Assembly (NCBI GenBank): GCA_963786945.1
Contig: CAWBAO010000005.1
Span: forward strand, 124,001 to 188,000
Length of the DNA: 64,000 nucleotides
Direction: 5' to 3'
Source: JADKCZ01 sp963786945
Lineage (GTDB): Bacteria > Myxococcota > Myxococcia > Myxococcales > Anaeromyxobacteraceae
In this document: positions 34,834-44,162 of the stretch, one piece after another
Position numbering within the stretch: the first letter of the stretch is position 1
How the letters are laid out: the number at the start of each line of letters is the position of its first letter
Made by a program: the position numbers and the translations under genes
Notes under the pieces: model-generated
Told to the model about the DNA's origin: nothing
The model's input: the letters and a program-made list of their open reading frames with translations, nothing else
Database searches by the model: none

Positions 34834-35952
34834 TCAGCGAGACTGCCGAACGAAGGCCTTCCCAGGTTCGTCGAGTGCCACCGAACCTCGATCCCTGCGC
34901 CAGAGGTGCGGCGTGCGGCCGCTCCAGCGCCGGAACGCGCGCGTGAAGGCGCTCGGCTCGGAGTAGCCGAGCACCGCCGCGATCTCGCTCATGTCCTTCC
35001 TCGAGTGCTCGAGCATCTGCCGGGCGAGCGTGTAGCGGCCCTCCTCCACGAGCTCCCTCAAGCTGGTGCCTGACGCCTTCAGGCGGCGATTCAACGTGCG
35101 GCCGTGCATGCCGAAGAGCGCGGCCACCTGTTCCGTCGAGGACTGGCCCGACAGGAGCGCCTCGCTCAGCACGCGCCGGACCGCCTCGGGGAGGTCGTCC
35201 GCGTGCCCGGCTCCGCCCTCGTCGATCTGCTTCTGGAGGAGCCGGCGCATGCCGGGATCGCCATCCGGAACCCGGCGGCCCAGCCAGTGGGCGGGGAACA
35301 CCAGCGCGCTGTGCTTGGCGTCGAACCTCAATGGGGCGCGGAAGAACTGGCGAAACGGCCGGACGTCATCGGGCTTGTGGTGGGCGAACTGGACCTCGGT
35401 GGGCTTCCAGCCGGGGCCGCACAGCTCGCGCATGATGTTGAACTCGATGGCGATGGCGCCGTCCACGATCTGGTCGGCCCCCTCCACCTCCGGCTGGTAG
35501 ATGGCGAAGCCCAGCATCGCCGAGCCGCCCCGGGTCGTCAGGGTCGGTACCGCGCCCCGGGCGTGGAACTGGAAGTTCCGCACCAGGCCGCGCAGGGCGG
35601 ATTCCACGTCGGCCGAGTGCTTCACGAGGTACCCGACCAGCCCCAGCGACGCCAGGCCGCTCCGCTGGCCGATCAGGAGCCCGAAATGGCTGCACCCGGT
35701 GCTGGCCACGCACCTGGCCAGGAGGCGGCCCCTGGTCGCATAGGAGATCCTGTTCTCGGCATCCTCGAACAGCGTGAGGTCGAGCCCCACCTCGGCCAGC
35801 ACCCGGGCCGGATCCGCGCCAAGGTCCCTGAGGACCGCGGGGACCGCCGCCACCGTGCCTATCCGGGCGGTCCTTGGCCTGGGACCGTTCGCCCCCGCTT
35901 CCGGCTCCGCTCCGCCGGCACGCCTGCTCCTGGCCCGTCCGGACGTCCGCAT
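34834..35952 (-). CDS. AraC-family regulator divergent from the second sulfatase operon
   Basis: This is a 372-residue regulator of the OruR/ArgR-like branch. An N-terminal ligand-binding region (about 35-225, the arabinose-binding-like domain of this class) is followed by two helix-turn-helix motifs (SSTEQVAALFGMHGRTLNRRLK and MSEIAAVLGYSEPSAFTRAFRRWSG). ATG 35952 is chosen because the residues before it, although open, are Pro/Arg noise. The start codon overlaps the first of two 14-bp direct repeats spaced 21 bp apart. That arrangement predicts self-repression and activation of the sulfatase operon that begins at 36063 on the other strand. Confidence 0.85.
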   Translation of the reverse strand: MRTSGRARSRRAGGAEPEAGANGPRPRTARIGTVAAVPAVLRDLGADPARVLAEVGLDLTLFEDAENRISYATRGRLLARCVASTGCSHFGLLIGQRSGLASLGLVGYLVKHSADVESALRGLVRNFQFHARGAVPTLTTRGGSAMLGFAIYQPEVEGADQIVDGAIAIEFNIMRELCGPGWKPTEVQFAHHKPDDVRPFRQFFRAPLRFDAKHSALVFPAHWLGRRVPDGDPGMRRLLQKQIDEGGAGHADDLPEAVRRVLSEALLSGQSSTEQVAALFGMHGRTLNRRLKASGTSLRELVEEGRYTLARQMLEHSRKDMSEIAAVLGYSEPSAFTRAFRRWSGRTPHLWRRDRGSVALDEPGKAFVRQSR

Positions 35953-35986
35953 GTCGGGAAATGTCCAGCAAGTGTCGGGAGATGTC
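35952..35986. promoter_or_regulatory. Two direct repeats, candidate AraC-type operator
   Basis: TGTCGGGAAATGTC (35952-35965) and TGTCGGGAGATGTC (35973-35986) differ at one base and are 21 bp apart, two helical turns. AraC proteins typically bind two direct half-sites with this phase. They lie between the divergent regulator and sulfatase genes and cover the regulator's start codon. Confidence 0.65.
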
Positions 35987-36062
35987 AAGCCACCGAGGCG
36001 TGCCCGTGCGATGGTGGTGAACCGCTGGGATCCACGCGGATCGAATGGACGGGGGCCTGAAC

Positions 36063-38531
36063 ATGACGAACCTGAGGACGTGCTGGGCGCAGGGTCTGCT
36101 GGCCGTGGCACTGGCCGGCGCGGTGGGATGCCAGGGCAAGCCGGCGCCCGCCGCTCCCGTGGCGCAGGCGGCACCGGCTGCGGCGTGGAAGCTGGACCGG
36201 ACCGTGCTCCCCATCCCGGAGCCGAGCTACCCGCCCATCACCGAGCTCGACGTCCGGAAGGCCACGCCGCCGCCGCGCTTCGAGGTGAAGCCGCCCGAGG
36301 GGGCGCCCAACGTGCTGGTCATCCTGATCGACGACATGGGCTTCGGCATCCCCAGCGCCTTCGGCGGGCCGGTCCACATGCCGACCGCCGACCGCCTGGC
36401 GCAGGCCGGGCTGCGCTACAACGCCTTCCACAACACCGCCGTCTGCTCGCCGACGCGGACCGCCCTGCTGAGCGGGCGGAACCACCACACCAACAACATG
36501 GCCGGCATCACCGAGACGGCCACGGCGTTCCCCGGCAACACCGGGCAGCGCCCCAACAGCGTGGCACCGCTCGCCGAGATGCTGCGCCTCAACGGCTACA
36601 GCACTGCCGCCTACGGCAAGAGCCACGAGACCGCGCCGTGGGAGACCAGCCCGTCCGGGCCGACCGACCGCTGGCCGACCCGCTCCGGCTTCGATGAGTT
36701 CTACGGCTTCATCGGCGGCGAGACCAACCAGTGGGCGCCGAGCCTCTACCACGGCATGACGCAGGTGGAGGTGCCGAAGGACCCCAACTACCACTTCATG
36801 ACCGACATGACCGACAAGGCCATCGCCTGGGTGAAGTTCCAGAAGGCGCTGACGCCCGACCGGCCGTTCTTCGTGTACTTCGCCCCGGGTGCCACCCACG
36901 CCCCGCACCACGTCCCCAAGGCCTGGATCGAGAAGTACAAGGGGAAGTTCGACCAGGGCTGGGACGCGCTGCGCGAGGAGACGCTGGCCCGGCAGATCAA
37001 GCTGGGCGTGGTGCCGGCCGGAACGAAGCTGGCGCCGAAGCCCGAGGCCATCAAGGACTGGGCCACGCTCTCGGCCGACGAGAAGAAGCTCTTCACCCGC
37101 CAGATGGAGATCTACGCCGCCTTCGGCGAGTACACCGACACCGAGATCGGCCGGCTCGTCGACGCCGTCGGGAAGACCGGCCAGCTCGACAACACGCTGA
37201 TCATCTACATCCTCGGCGACAACGGCACCAGCGCCGAGGGTGGCATGAGCGGCATGTACAACGAGTACACCTACTTCAACGGCGTGCAGGAGTCGGTCGG
37301 CGAGATCCTCAAGCACTACGACGACCTCGGCGGTCCGATGTCGTACGCCCACATGGCCGCGGGCTGGGCGGTGGCCGGCGACGCGCCGTTCTCCTGGACC
37401 AAGCAGGTCGGCTCCGACTTCGGTGGCAACCGGACCGGCATGATCGTCTCCTGGCCGAAGCGGGTCACGGCCAAGGGCGAGGTGCGGTCGCAGTTCCACC
37501 ACGTCATCGACGTGGCGCCCACGGTGCTCGAGGCGGCGGGCCTGCCGGAGCCCAAGACCGTCAACGGGACCGTCCAGAAGCCCATCGAGGGCGTGAGCCT
37601 GGCCTACACCTTCGGCGACGCCAAGGCGGAGAGCCGGCACAAGGTCCAGTACTTCGAGATGTTCGGCAACCGGGCCATGTACGCCGACGGCTGGTTCGCC
37701 AGGACCATCCACAAGGCGCCGTGGGAGCCGAAGCCGCGCGCGCCGCTGCTCGAGGACAAGTGGGAGCTCTTCGACACGCGCACCGACTTCAGCCTCGCCA
37801 ACGACCTGGCGGCGCAGAATCCCGCCAAGCTCAAGGAGCTGCAGGACCTCTTCCTGGTGGAGGCGGTCAAGTACAACGTGCTGCCCATCGACGACCGGGT
37901 CATCGAGCGGCTCAACGCCAAGCTGGTGGGGCGGCCGGATCTCATGGGTGACCGCACCTCGCTCACGCTGGGCGAGGGGATGAAGGGGATGTCGGAGAAC
38001 GTCTTCCTCAACATCAAGAACCGCTCGCTCACCATCACCGCCGACCTGGTGATCCCCAAGGCCGGCGCCAACGGCGTGGTCATCTCCCAGGGCGGACGGG
38101 TCGGCGGCTGGAGCCTCTACTTCAAGGACGGCAGGCCGATGTACCACTACAACTTCCTCGGCATGCAGCGCTTCACGGTGGCCTCGAAGCAGGCCGTGCC
38201 GGCCGGCAAGGCGAGGCTCCGCTTCGAGTTCGCCTACGACGGGGGAGGCATCGCGAAGGGCGGCCTCGGCACCATCTACGTGAACGACAAGAAGTTCGCC
38301 GAGGGGCGGATCGAGCGCACCCAGCCGATGTTCTTCTCGGCCGACGAGACCGCCGACGTGGGCGTGGACGAGGCCATGCCGGTGACCGAGGACTACAAGA
38401 AGGGCGACAACGCCTTCACCGGCCGGATCGAGCAGGTCACCATCGACGTGAAGCCGGTCGGGGCCGGAACGCAGGCCGAGGCCAAGAAGGCCGCGGTGGA
38501 GACCAACCGGAAGCTCGAAGAGGCGAAGTAG
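36063..38531 (+). CDS. Arylsulfatase, lipoprotein (sulfatase 2)
   Basis: This is an 822-residue type I sulfatase with catalytic CSPTRTALLSGR, metal-binding IDDMGFG and GDNGTSAEGG, and a lipobox (AGAVGC), so it is attached outside the cytoplasm. It is a paralogue of the sulfatase at 8566 with near-identical landmarks over the whole length. ATG 36063 is preferred over 36045 because GGGGG lies in the same place before both paralogues' starts. It needs formylglycine conversion by a maturase not seen here. It heads a run of five exported or membrane proteins plus an ABC exporter on one strand, with small gaps. Confidence 0.92.
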   Translation: MTNLRTCWAQGLLAVALAGAVGCQGKPAPAAPVAQAAPAAAWKLDRTVLPIPEPSYPPITELDVRKATPPPRFEVKPPEGAPNVLVILIDDMGFGIPSAFGGPVHMPTADRLAQAGLRYNAFHNTAVCSPTRTALLSGRNHHTNNMAGITETATAFPGNTGQRPNSVAPLAEMLRLNGYSTAAYGKSHETAPWETSPSGPTDRWPTRSGFDEFYGFIGGETNQWAPSLYHGMTQVEVPKDPNYHFMTDMTDKAIAWVKFQKALTPDRPFFVYFAPGATHAPHHVPKAWIEKYKGKFDQGWDALREETLARQIKLGVVPAGTKLAPKPEAIKDWATLSADEKKLFTRQMEIYAAFGEYTDTEIGRLVDAVGKTGQLDNTLIIYILGDNGTSAEGGMSGMYNEYTYFNGVQESVGEILKHYDDLGGPMSYAHMAAGWAVAGDAPFSWTKQVGSDFGGNRTGMIVSWPKRVTAKGEVRSQFHHVIDVAPTVLEAAGLPEPKTVNGTVQKPIEGVSLAYTFGDAKAESRHKVQYFEMFGNRAMYADGWFARTIHKAPWEPKPRAPLLEDKWELFDTRTDFSLANDLAAQNPAKLKELQDLFLVEAVKYNVLPIDDRVIERLNAKLVGRPDLMGDRTSLTLGEGMKGMSENVFLNIKNRSLTITADLVIPKAGANGVVISQGGRVGGWSLYFKDGRPMYHYNFLGMQRFTVASKQAVPAGKARLRFEFAYDGGGIAKGGLGTIYVNDKKFAEGRIERTQPMFFSADETADVGVDEAMPVTEDYKKGDNAFTGRIEQVTIDVKPVGAGTQAEAKKAAVETNRKLEEAK

Positions 38532-38566
38532 TGGGAGTTGCCGATGCACGAACCGGGGGGAGTCGC

Positions 38567-39913
38567 ATGCGCAAGCTGATCGTGGCCATTCTGGCGTCGC
38601 TTCCCGCCGCGGCGAGCCTCGGCGCCGACACGCCTCCATCGCCGGCGGAGCAGGCGGCCCGCCTCGGCGCCGACCTCACGCCGGTGGGCGCCGAGCGGGC
38701 GGGCAACGCCGACGGCACCATCCCGGCCTGGACCGGCGGGCTGGCGAGGACCGGGCCCATCGACTGGGCGACCGGCTACACCGACCCGTTCGCGGACGAC
38801 AAGCCGCTCTACACCATCACCGCTGCCAACGCCGAGCAGTACAAGGAGCTGCTGAGCGCCGCCCACCTGACGATGCTCAAGCGCGATCCCCGCACCTTCC
38901 GCATCCACGTCTACCCGACGCGCCGCAGCGCCGCGTGGCCGGAGGAGGTGCTGGCCGAGGTGAAGAGGCACGCGGGGGTGGCGAAGACCGACGGCTACCA
39001 CGTGCGCGACGTCGGTCGCAGCGCGGTGCCGTTCCCGATCCCGGCCAACGGCCTGCAGGTGATGTGGAACCACGTCTTCCGCTGGCGTGGCGGATCGTTC
39101 GAGCGGCAATACGTCTGGGCTCCGGTGGCCGGCGGCGGGAACTTCTACGTGGTGAAGGTGCGGCAGAACGTGGCGTTCGACCAGCAGGGATACGTCGAGC
39201 CGCCGCACCAGGGGCGCCTCTTCGACTCCACCTCGGTCTTCTTCGCGCCGCCCTCGGCGATCGGGCTGCGCTCCGCCACCTGGGAGCCGATCGACCCGGT
39301 GGAGGAGCCGCGGGCGCGGTGGGTGTTCATCCCCCAGACGCTCGACACCCGGCGCCTCCCCTCCTACGACTACGACACCACGGAGCCCTACACCGGCGGG
39401 CTGCGGACCGCCGACCAGAACGACGGGTGGAACGGCGCGCCCGACCTCTTCGAATGGAAGCTGCTCGGGAAGGTCGAGCGGCTCATCGGCTACAACGCCT
39501 ACAGGCTCGCCGACCGGCGCCTGAGCTACGCCGACATCATCAAGAAGCACCACGTCGACGCCGACCTGCTGCGCTACGAGCGCCACCGGGTCTGGGTGGT
39601 CGAGGCCACGCAGCGCAAGCACCACAAGTACTACCGCCGCATCTTCTACGTCGACGAGGACACCTGGCAGGTGGCCCAGGAGGAGATCTACGACCGCGCA
39701 GGGAAGCTGGTGCGGTTCGGCGATCACCAGATGCTCCAGTACTACGACGTGATGGTGCCGTGGTACGCGGCCACCATCCACTACGACCTCGCGTCCGGCG
39801 CCTACCTCGTCTCGGGCCTGAGCAACATGGAACCGTTCCCGACCCGGTGGGGCTTCAAGGGCCAGATGGTGGATTACCTGCCCAGCAGCCTCCGCGGAAT
39901 GGGCCTGCGGTAG
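38567..39913 (+). CDS. DUF1329 periplasmic protein
   Basis: This is a 448-residue exported protein with a Sec signal (cleavage near SLGAD). It matches DUF1329: AARLGADLTPVGAERAGNADGTIPAWTGG at the start, then WNHVFRWRGG and DEDTWQVAQEEIYDRAG. DUF1329 proteins have a LolA/LolB-like fold and are regularly encoded with DUF1302 barrels and RND exporters in hydrocarbon and steroid users. A role in moving hydrophobic compounds through the periplasm is inferred. A GGGGGGAG site precedes ATG 38567, 35 bases after the sulfatase stop. Confidence 0.88.
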   Translation: MRKLIVAILASLPAAASLGADTPPSPAEQAARLGADLTPVGAERAGNADGTIPAWTGGLARTGPIDWATGYTDPFADDKPLYTITAANAEQYKELLSAAHLTMLKRDPRTFRIHVYPTRRSAAWPEEVLAEVKRHAGVAKTDGYHVRDVGRSAVPFPIPANGLQVMWNHVFRWRGGSFERQYVWAPVAGGGNFYVVKVRQNVAFDQQGYVEPPHQGRLFDSTSVFFAPPSAIGLRSATWEPIDPVEEPRARWVFIPQTLDTRRLPSYDYDTTEPYTGGLRTADQNDGWNGAPDLFEWKLLGKVERLIGYNAYRLADRRLSYADIIKKHHVDADLLRYERHRVWVVEATQRKHHKYYRRIFYVDEDTWQVAQEEIYDRAGKLVRFGDHQMLQYYDVMVPWYAATIHYDLASGAYLVSGLSNMEPFPTRWGFKGQMVDYLPSSLRGMGLR

Positions 39914-39924
39914 GGGGATCGACC

Positions 39925-41850
39925 ATGACCAACCCAAGCAGGTTCATGCACATTCTCCCTCGCGCCGCCGCCTTCGTCCTGGCCGCCGTCCTGGCGGCCC
40001 CCGTGCAGGCCACCGAGTTCGCGCTCAGCGAGGGGTCCTGGGTGGGTGTCTGGAAGACCACGCTCACGCAAGGGCTGGGCGTGCGCGCCGGGACCCCCCA
40101 GGCGCAGCTGGTCGGCGCCGGCGCCGGGCAGGCGTACCCGGCAGGCGTCTTCCCGGGTTCGCCCGGCGGCATCCCCATGGAGTTCCCCGGCGCCTCGGGC
40201 GGTGTCGGCGTGAACGACGACGCCCAGCTGAACTTCCCGAAGGCGGGCGACGTCTTCAGCGCCCCCCTGGCGCTGTCGTCCGAGCTGAGCCTTCGGCACC
40301 GAAGCGGCCAGGGGCTCTTCGTCCGCGTTCGCGCCTGGTACGACATGGCGCTCGAGTCGGGGAACACGCTTCACGGCAACAGCCCCGGCGGCTACCTGAC
40401 CAACGTCGGCGCCGATGGCATCTCCCGCAACATCCGCCTCTCCGACGACGGCTTCCTCGGCGCGGCCAAGTTCAAGGGCATCGACATCTACGACATCTTC
40501 TACTTCGGCCACTTCGAGCTCGGCCGGTCGCGCCTCCTCCTGCGCGTCGGTCGCCAGGCCATCGACTGGGGGGAGGGGATCTTCTACCAGGGCATCGGCG
40601 CCATCAACCCGATCGACGCCGCCTGGGCGACGATGACCGGGGCCCGGGTCGCCAACGGCGGGAAGCTCCCGGTCAACCGGGTCTACGCCAACGTCGACCT
40701 CCCGGGCGGCCTGAGCCTCGACGGCTTCGTCAACCTCGAGTTCCGCAGCACCGTCGTGCCCGGCTGCGGGACCTACTACAGCATGCTCGACATGGGGCTC
40801 CACCCCGGCTGCAACCTGGTCACCGCCGCCGGCCTGCCCGACGCGGTGTCGCGCGACGTCAAGACCAAGAACTACTACAACGGCAAGCTCTACGCGGGCG
40901 GCTACTTCCCGGACGGCGGGCCCGACGCCAACGCCACGCACGCGCCCTCCAACTGGAGCGGCTACGGCGCGGCGCTGCACAAGTTCGTCGAGCCCCTGGC
41001 GACGGAGTTCGGCCTCTTCTTCGCCAGCTACACCAGCCCCACGCCCATCCAGGCCCCGGTGGTGGCCGCCGACGGCAGCGCAGCGGGGTTCAACACCAAC
41101 ACCATGTTCGTCGAGGACGTGAAGAGCATCGGCGTGAGCGCCGCGACCGGCTTCAGGAACCTGGCGGTGAGCGGCCAGGTCACGGTGACGCTCGACTACC
41201 CGACGCAGAGGAACGCCCCGGCCTTCATCGAGGGCTCGACCCAGGGCATCGGAGTCTACAGCTACATGCAGACGCAGTTCGCCGGCCGGGAGGCCCCGGG
41301 CTACTACCCCCTCGACGTGGTGCAGCTGCAGGGAGGCGGCACCTGGCAGTTCGGGCGGCTGGTCGGGCTCTCCGACGTGACGCTCACCGGCGAGGCCCTG
41401 ATGGCGTGGAACACCAACCAGCCGTCCGTCAACGGGCCGAACGCCGAGCGGCTGGGGCGCGCCGGCAACTTCGGCCTGGCCTCCTGGGACCAGCAGGGCT
41501 ACACGTGCGACCCCGGGCCGCTCTCCAACGGGATCATCAACAAGTGCGCGACCGACGGGTTCGTGACCCCCTTCGCGATGGGCTACAAGCTCCGGCTGGC
41601 GACCGTCTTCAACCCCGCCCCGGGCATCTCCCTGATCCCGGCGCTCACCTTCAACCAGGACATCACCGGCTTCTCGGCCGACGGCACCATCGTCGGCGGC
41701 CGGAAGACCTACGGGGCCTTCCTGAGGACCGACGTGCTCCAGGAGTACTTCATCGAGCTGGGCGGGTTCTGGTACCAGCGCAGCACCGAGTATGACCCGG
41801 CCCGCGACCGCGGCCAGTACACCTTCGTGGTCGGCTACAACCTCCGGTAG
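39925..41850 (+). CDS. DUF1302 outer-membrane beta-barrel protein
   Basis: This is a 641-residue protein with a Sec signal (cleavage near VQATE) and long runs of alternating strands. Family landmarks are DWGEGIFYQGIGAINPID and VRVGRQ in the first third and FIELGGFWYQR near the end; the chain ends with YNLR. DUF1302 barrels are predicted outer-membrane channels that occur with DUF1329 in steroid and alkane metabolism clusters. A GGGGGAT site precedes ATG 39925, 11 bases after the DUF1329 stop. It contains two Cys pairs (PGCGTYYSM... HPGCN and TCDPGPLSN... NKC) that may form surface disulfides. Confidence 0.88.
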   Translation: MTNPSRFMHILPRAAAFVLAAVLAAPVQATEFALSEGSWVGVWKTTLTQGLGVRAGTPQAQLVGAGAGQAYPAGVFPGSPGGIPMEFPGASGGVGVNDDAQLNFPKAGDVFSAPLALSSELSLRHRSGQGLFVRVRAWYDMALESGNTLHGNSPGGYLTNVGADGISRNIRLSDDGFLGAAKFKGIDIYDIFYFGHFELGRSRLLLRVGRQAIDWGEGIFYQGIGAINPIDAAWATMTGARVANGGKLPVNRVYANVDLPGGLSLDGFVNLEFRSTVVPGCGTYYSMLDMGLHPGCNLVTAAGLPDAVSRDVKTKNYYNGKLYAGGYFPDGGPDANATHAPSNWSGYGAALHKFVEPLATEFGLFFASYTSPTPIQAPVVAADGSAAGFNTNTMFVEDVKSIGVSAATGFRNLAVSGQVTVTLDYPTQRNAPAFIEGSTQGIGVYSYMQTQFAGREAPGYYPLDVVQLQGGGTWQFGRLVGLSDVTLTGEALMAWNTNQPSVNGPNAERLGRAGNFGLASWDQQGYTCDPGPLSNGIINKCATDGFVTPFAMGYKLRLATVFNPAPGISLIPALTFNQDITGFSADGTIVGGRKTYGAFLRTDVLQEYFIELGGFWYQRSTEYDPARDRGQYTFVVGYNLR

Positions 41851-41891
41851 CCAGACGAGCCGGCGGATTCCCCGGAAAGCGAGACACGATC

Positions 41892-43301
41892 ATGACGATG
41901 CTGAAGCGGATGTCGGTTGCGATGGCCCTGGCCACGCTGGTCACGGCGTGGGGGCCGCCGGCCCGTGCCGCCGACCTGGCGCCCGCAGAGGCCAAGGCCA
42001 TCGCCGTCGAGGCCTACATCTACACCTACCCGCTGGTCATGATGGACGTGACCCGCCGGCTGATGACCAACCTGCCGGCCGGGAAGAAGGCCGGCATGGG
42101 CCCGGCCAACGTGTTCCACCACTTCAGGGAGTTCCCGCCCGCCGACTTCCGGGAGGTGGTGCGGCCCAACTTCGACACCCTGTACTCGTCCGCCTGGCTC
42201 GACCTGACCAAGGAGCCGATGATCGTCTCGGTCCCGGACACGGCGGGTCGCTACTACCTGCTCCCGCTCTACGACATGTGGAGCGAGGTGTACGCGTCGC
42301 CAGGCAAGCGCACCAGCGGCACGGCCGCCGCCAACTACGCCATCGTCCCCAAGGGCTGGACCGGGAAGCTGCCGGCCGGCGTGGAGCGGATCGAGTCGCC
42401 CACCGCCTACAACTGGATCATCGGCCGCACCCAGACCAACGGGCCGAAGGACTACGCCGCGGTTCACGCGGTGCAGGACGGCTTCAAGATGACGCCCCTC
42501 TCGCAGTGGGGCAAGAAGGCCGTGGCGCCGGCGTTCGCCTTCGATCCCACGGTGGACATGAAGAGGCCGCCGCCCAGCCAGATCGAGGCCATGACCGGCG
42601 ACAAGTACTTCGCCTACGCCATGGGCCTGATGAAGCTCCACCAGCCGCACCCCACCGACTGGTCGACCCTGGCCCGCATGAAGCGGCTCGGCCTGGTGCC
42701 GGGCAAGCCCTTCGACATCGCCAAGGCCGACCCGGTGGCCCGCCAGGCCCTCCTCGAGGCGCCGGCCGAGGCGCTGAAGGTGATCCAGGAGGCCGCGCCC
42801 AGGATCAGCCGGGTCGCCAACGGCTGGCAGATGCTGACCGACACGGTCGGCGTCTACGGCAACTTCTACCTCAAGCGCGCCGTCCTGGCGCAGATCGGCC
42901 TGGGCGCCAACCAGGTCGAGGACGCCATCTACCCGATGAACCTGGCGGACGCCGACGGCCAGCCGGTGGACGGCACCAACGACTACGTCATCCACTTCTC
43001 GAAGGCCGAGCTGCCGCCGGTGAACGCCTTCTGGTCCATCACCATGTACGACGCCGAGGGCTACCAGGCCGCCAATCCCCTCAACCGGTTCGCCATCGGC
43101 GACCGCGACCCGCTCAAGTACAACGCCGACGGCTCGCTCGACATCTACATGCAGAGCGGCTCGCCCGGCGCCGACAAGGAGTCGAACTGGCTGCCGGCGC
43201 CCAGGACCAGGCTGGGCATCACGCTCCGGCTCTATGCCCCGAGGCCCGAGGTGGCCGACGGCCGCTGGGTCCCGCCGCCGATCCAGCGCGTGAAGAAGTA
43301 G
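41892..43301 (+). CDS. DUF1254/DUF1214 periplasmic protein
   Basis: This is a 469-residue exported protein with a Sec signal (cleavage near ARAAD). EAYIYTYPLVMMDVTRRLMTN and VVRPNFDTLYSSAWLDLTKEP are the DUF1254 signature. NAFWSITMYDAEGYQAANPLNRFAIGDRD is the DUF1214 C-terminal signature. The fold is a beta-rich pair of domains and the chemistry is unknown. Such proteins are common beside outer-membrane barrels and in sulfur or steroid regions. It lies 41 bases after the DUF1302 stop and is probably part of the same transcript. Confidence 0.88.
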   Translation: MTMLKRMSVAMALATLVTAWGPPARAADLAPAEAKAIAVEAYIYTYPLVMMDVTRRLMTNLPAGKKAGMGPANVFHHFREFPPADFREVVRPNFDTLYSSAWLDLTKEPMIVSVPDTAGRYYLLPLYDMWSEVYASPGKRTSGTAAANYAIVPKGWTGKLPAGVERIESPTAYNWIIGRTQTNGPKDYAAVHAVQDGFKMTPLSQWGKKAVAPAFAFDPTVDMKRPPPSQIEAMTGDKYFAYAMGLMKLHQPHPTDWSTLARMKRLGLVPGKPFDIAKADPVARQALLEAPAEALKVIQEAAPRISRVANGWQMLTDTVGVYGNFYLKRAVLAQIGLGANQVEDAIYPMNLADADGQPVDGTNDYVIHFSKAELPPVNAFWSITMYDAEGYQAANPLNRFAIGDRDPLKYNADGSLDIYMQSGSPGADKESNWLPAPRTRLGITLRLYAPRPEVADGRWVPPPIQRVKK

Positions 43302-43307
43302 GCCAGG

Positions 43308-44072
43308 ATGCCGGGACAGATCAGGGGAGCCGGCCACGCTCGGCTGGCATGGCTCGCCGTGGCCATCCAGCTGTGCGCCTGGCCCGTTGCGACCCGAGCC
43401 CAGGACGTCACCAACGAGTACCGGCTGACGGCCTACCCGAGCTACCGCCTCGCCGAGGAGTGGATCGGGTTCGGGTACGTGGGCGTCGTCGCCAAGCCCG
43501 AGGGGCACTACAGCTCCTACTACCTGGGGAAGGGCGCCTTCTACACCCCGGAGAAGTGGCTCCAGCTCTGGGCCGGCCTCATCGGCGTCTACACCGACTC
43601 CACCGTCGCCAGCAACAGCCTGGAGCTGCGCCCCTTCGTCGGCATCAAGTTCATCGACATGACCGAGAGCTTGAAGTGGCGCTACTTCAACTGGACCCGC
43701 TACGAGCTCCGGCTCATCGACACCCTGGACACCGGATCCTGGAACAGCATCTCGCGGGTTCGCAGCCAGTTCCGGCTCGAGATCCCGCTCGCCACGGCCG
43801 AGCGGGCCTGGACGCCGAAGACCTGGTACGTGTTCCCGGAGGTCGAGCCCGTCTGGAGATCCGACACGGGACAGATCGATCCGCTCCGCGTGCGGTTCGC
43901 GCTCGGCTACATCGCCACCCCCAGGCTGCTGGTGGAATTCCAGTACTACCTCGAGTTCACCCAGCCCAGCGGCTCCGGGCTCGAGTGGACGAACAACATC
44001 TGGCGCCTGAACTTCAAGGTCTCGACCGACCAGAGCGCCCTGCGGCTCCTGGCGGGAGGGTTCGACGACTAG
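43308..44072 (+). CDS. DUF2490-type outer-membrane beta-barrel protein
   Basis: This is a 254-residue protein with a signal peptide (cleavage near RAQDV) and amphipathic strands throughout. YLGKGAFYTPEKWLQLWAGLIGVYTDS, ELRPFVGIKFI and NWTRYELRL match the DUF2490 family of predicted outer-membrane barrels. Its start lies only 6 bases after the DUF1254 stop, so it belongs to the same operon. A transport or surface role is inferred from the fold and location; no substrate is known. Confidence 0.78.
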   Translation: MPGQIRGAGHARLAWLAVAIQLCAWPVATRAQDVTNEYRLTAYPSYRLAEEWIGFGYVGVVAKPEGHYSSYYLGKGAFYTPEKWLQLWAGLIGVYTDSTVASNSLELRPFVGIKFIDMTESLKWRYFNWTRYELRLIDTLDTGSWNSISRVRSQFRLEIPLATAERAWTPKTWYVFPEVEPVWRSDTGQIDPLRVRFALGYIATPRLLVEFQYYLEFTQPSGSGLEWTNNIWRLNFKVSTDQSALRLLAGGFDD

Positions 44073-44162
44073 GTCCCCACCTGCCTGAGCGCCGCCGGGG
44101 ACCGCCCGCGGCGGCCGGCTTCGGACGGCACCTCCCGGGTGGTAGCCTGAAGCCAGGAGGCG

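Noticed and set aside
35985..38639. An 884-residue frame antisense to sulfatase 2
   Set aside because: It mirrors the codon pattern of the sulfatase, has a Val/Gly/Arg/His-rich composition typical of GC-rich shadows and shows no family motif or ribosome site.
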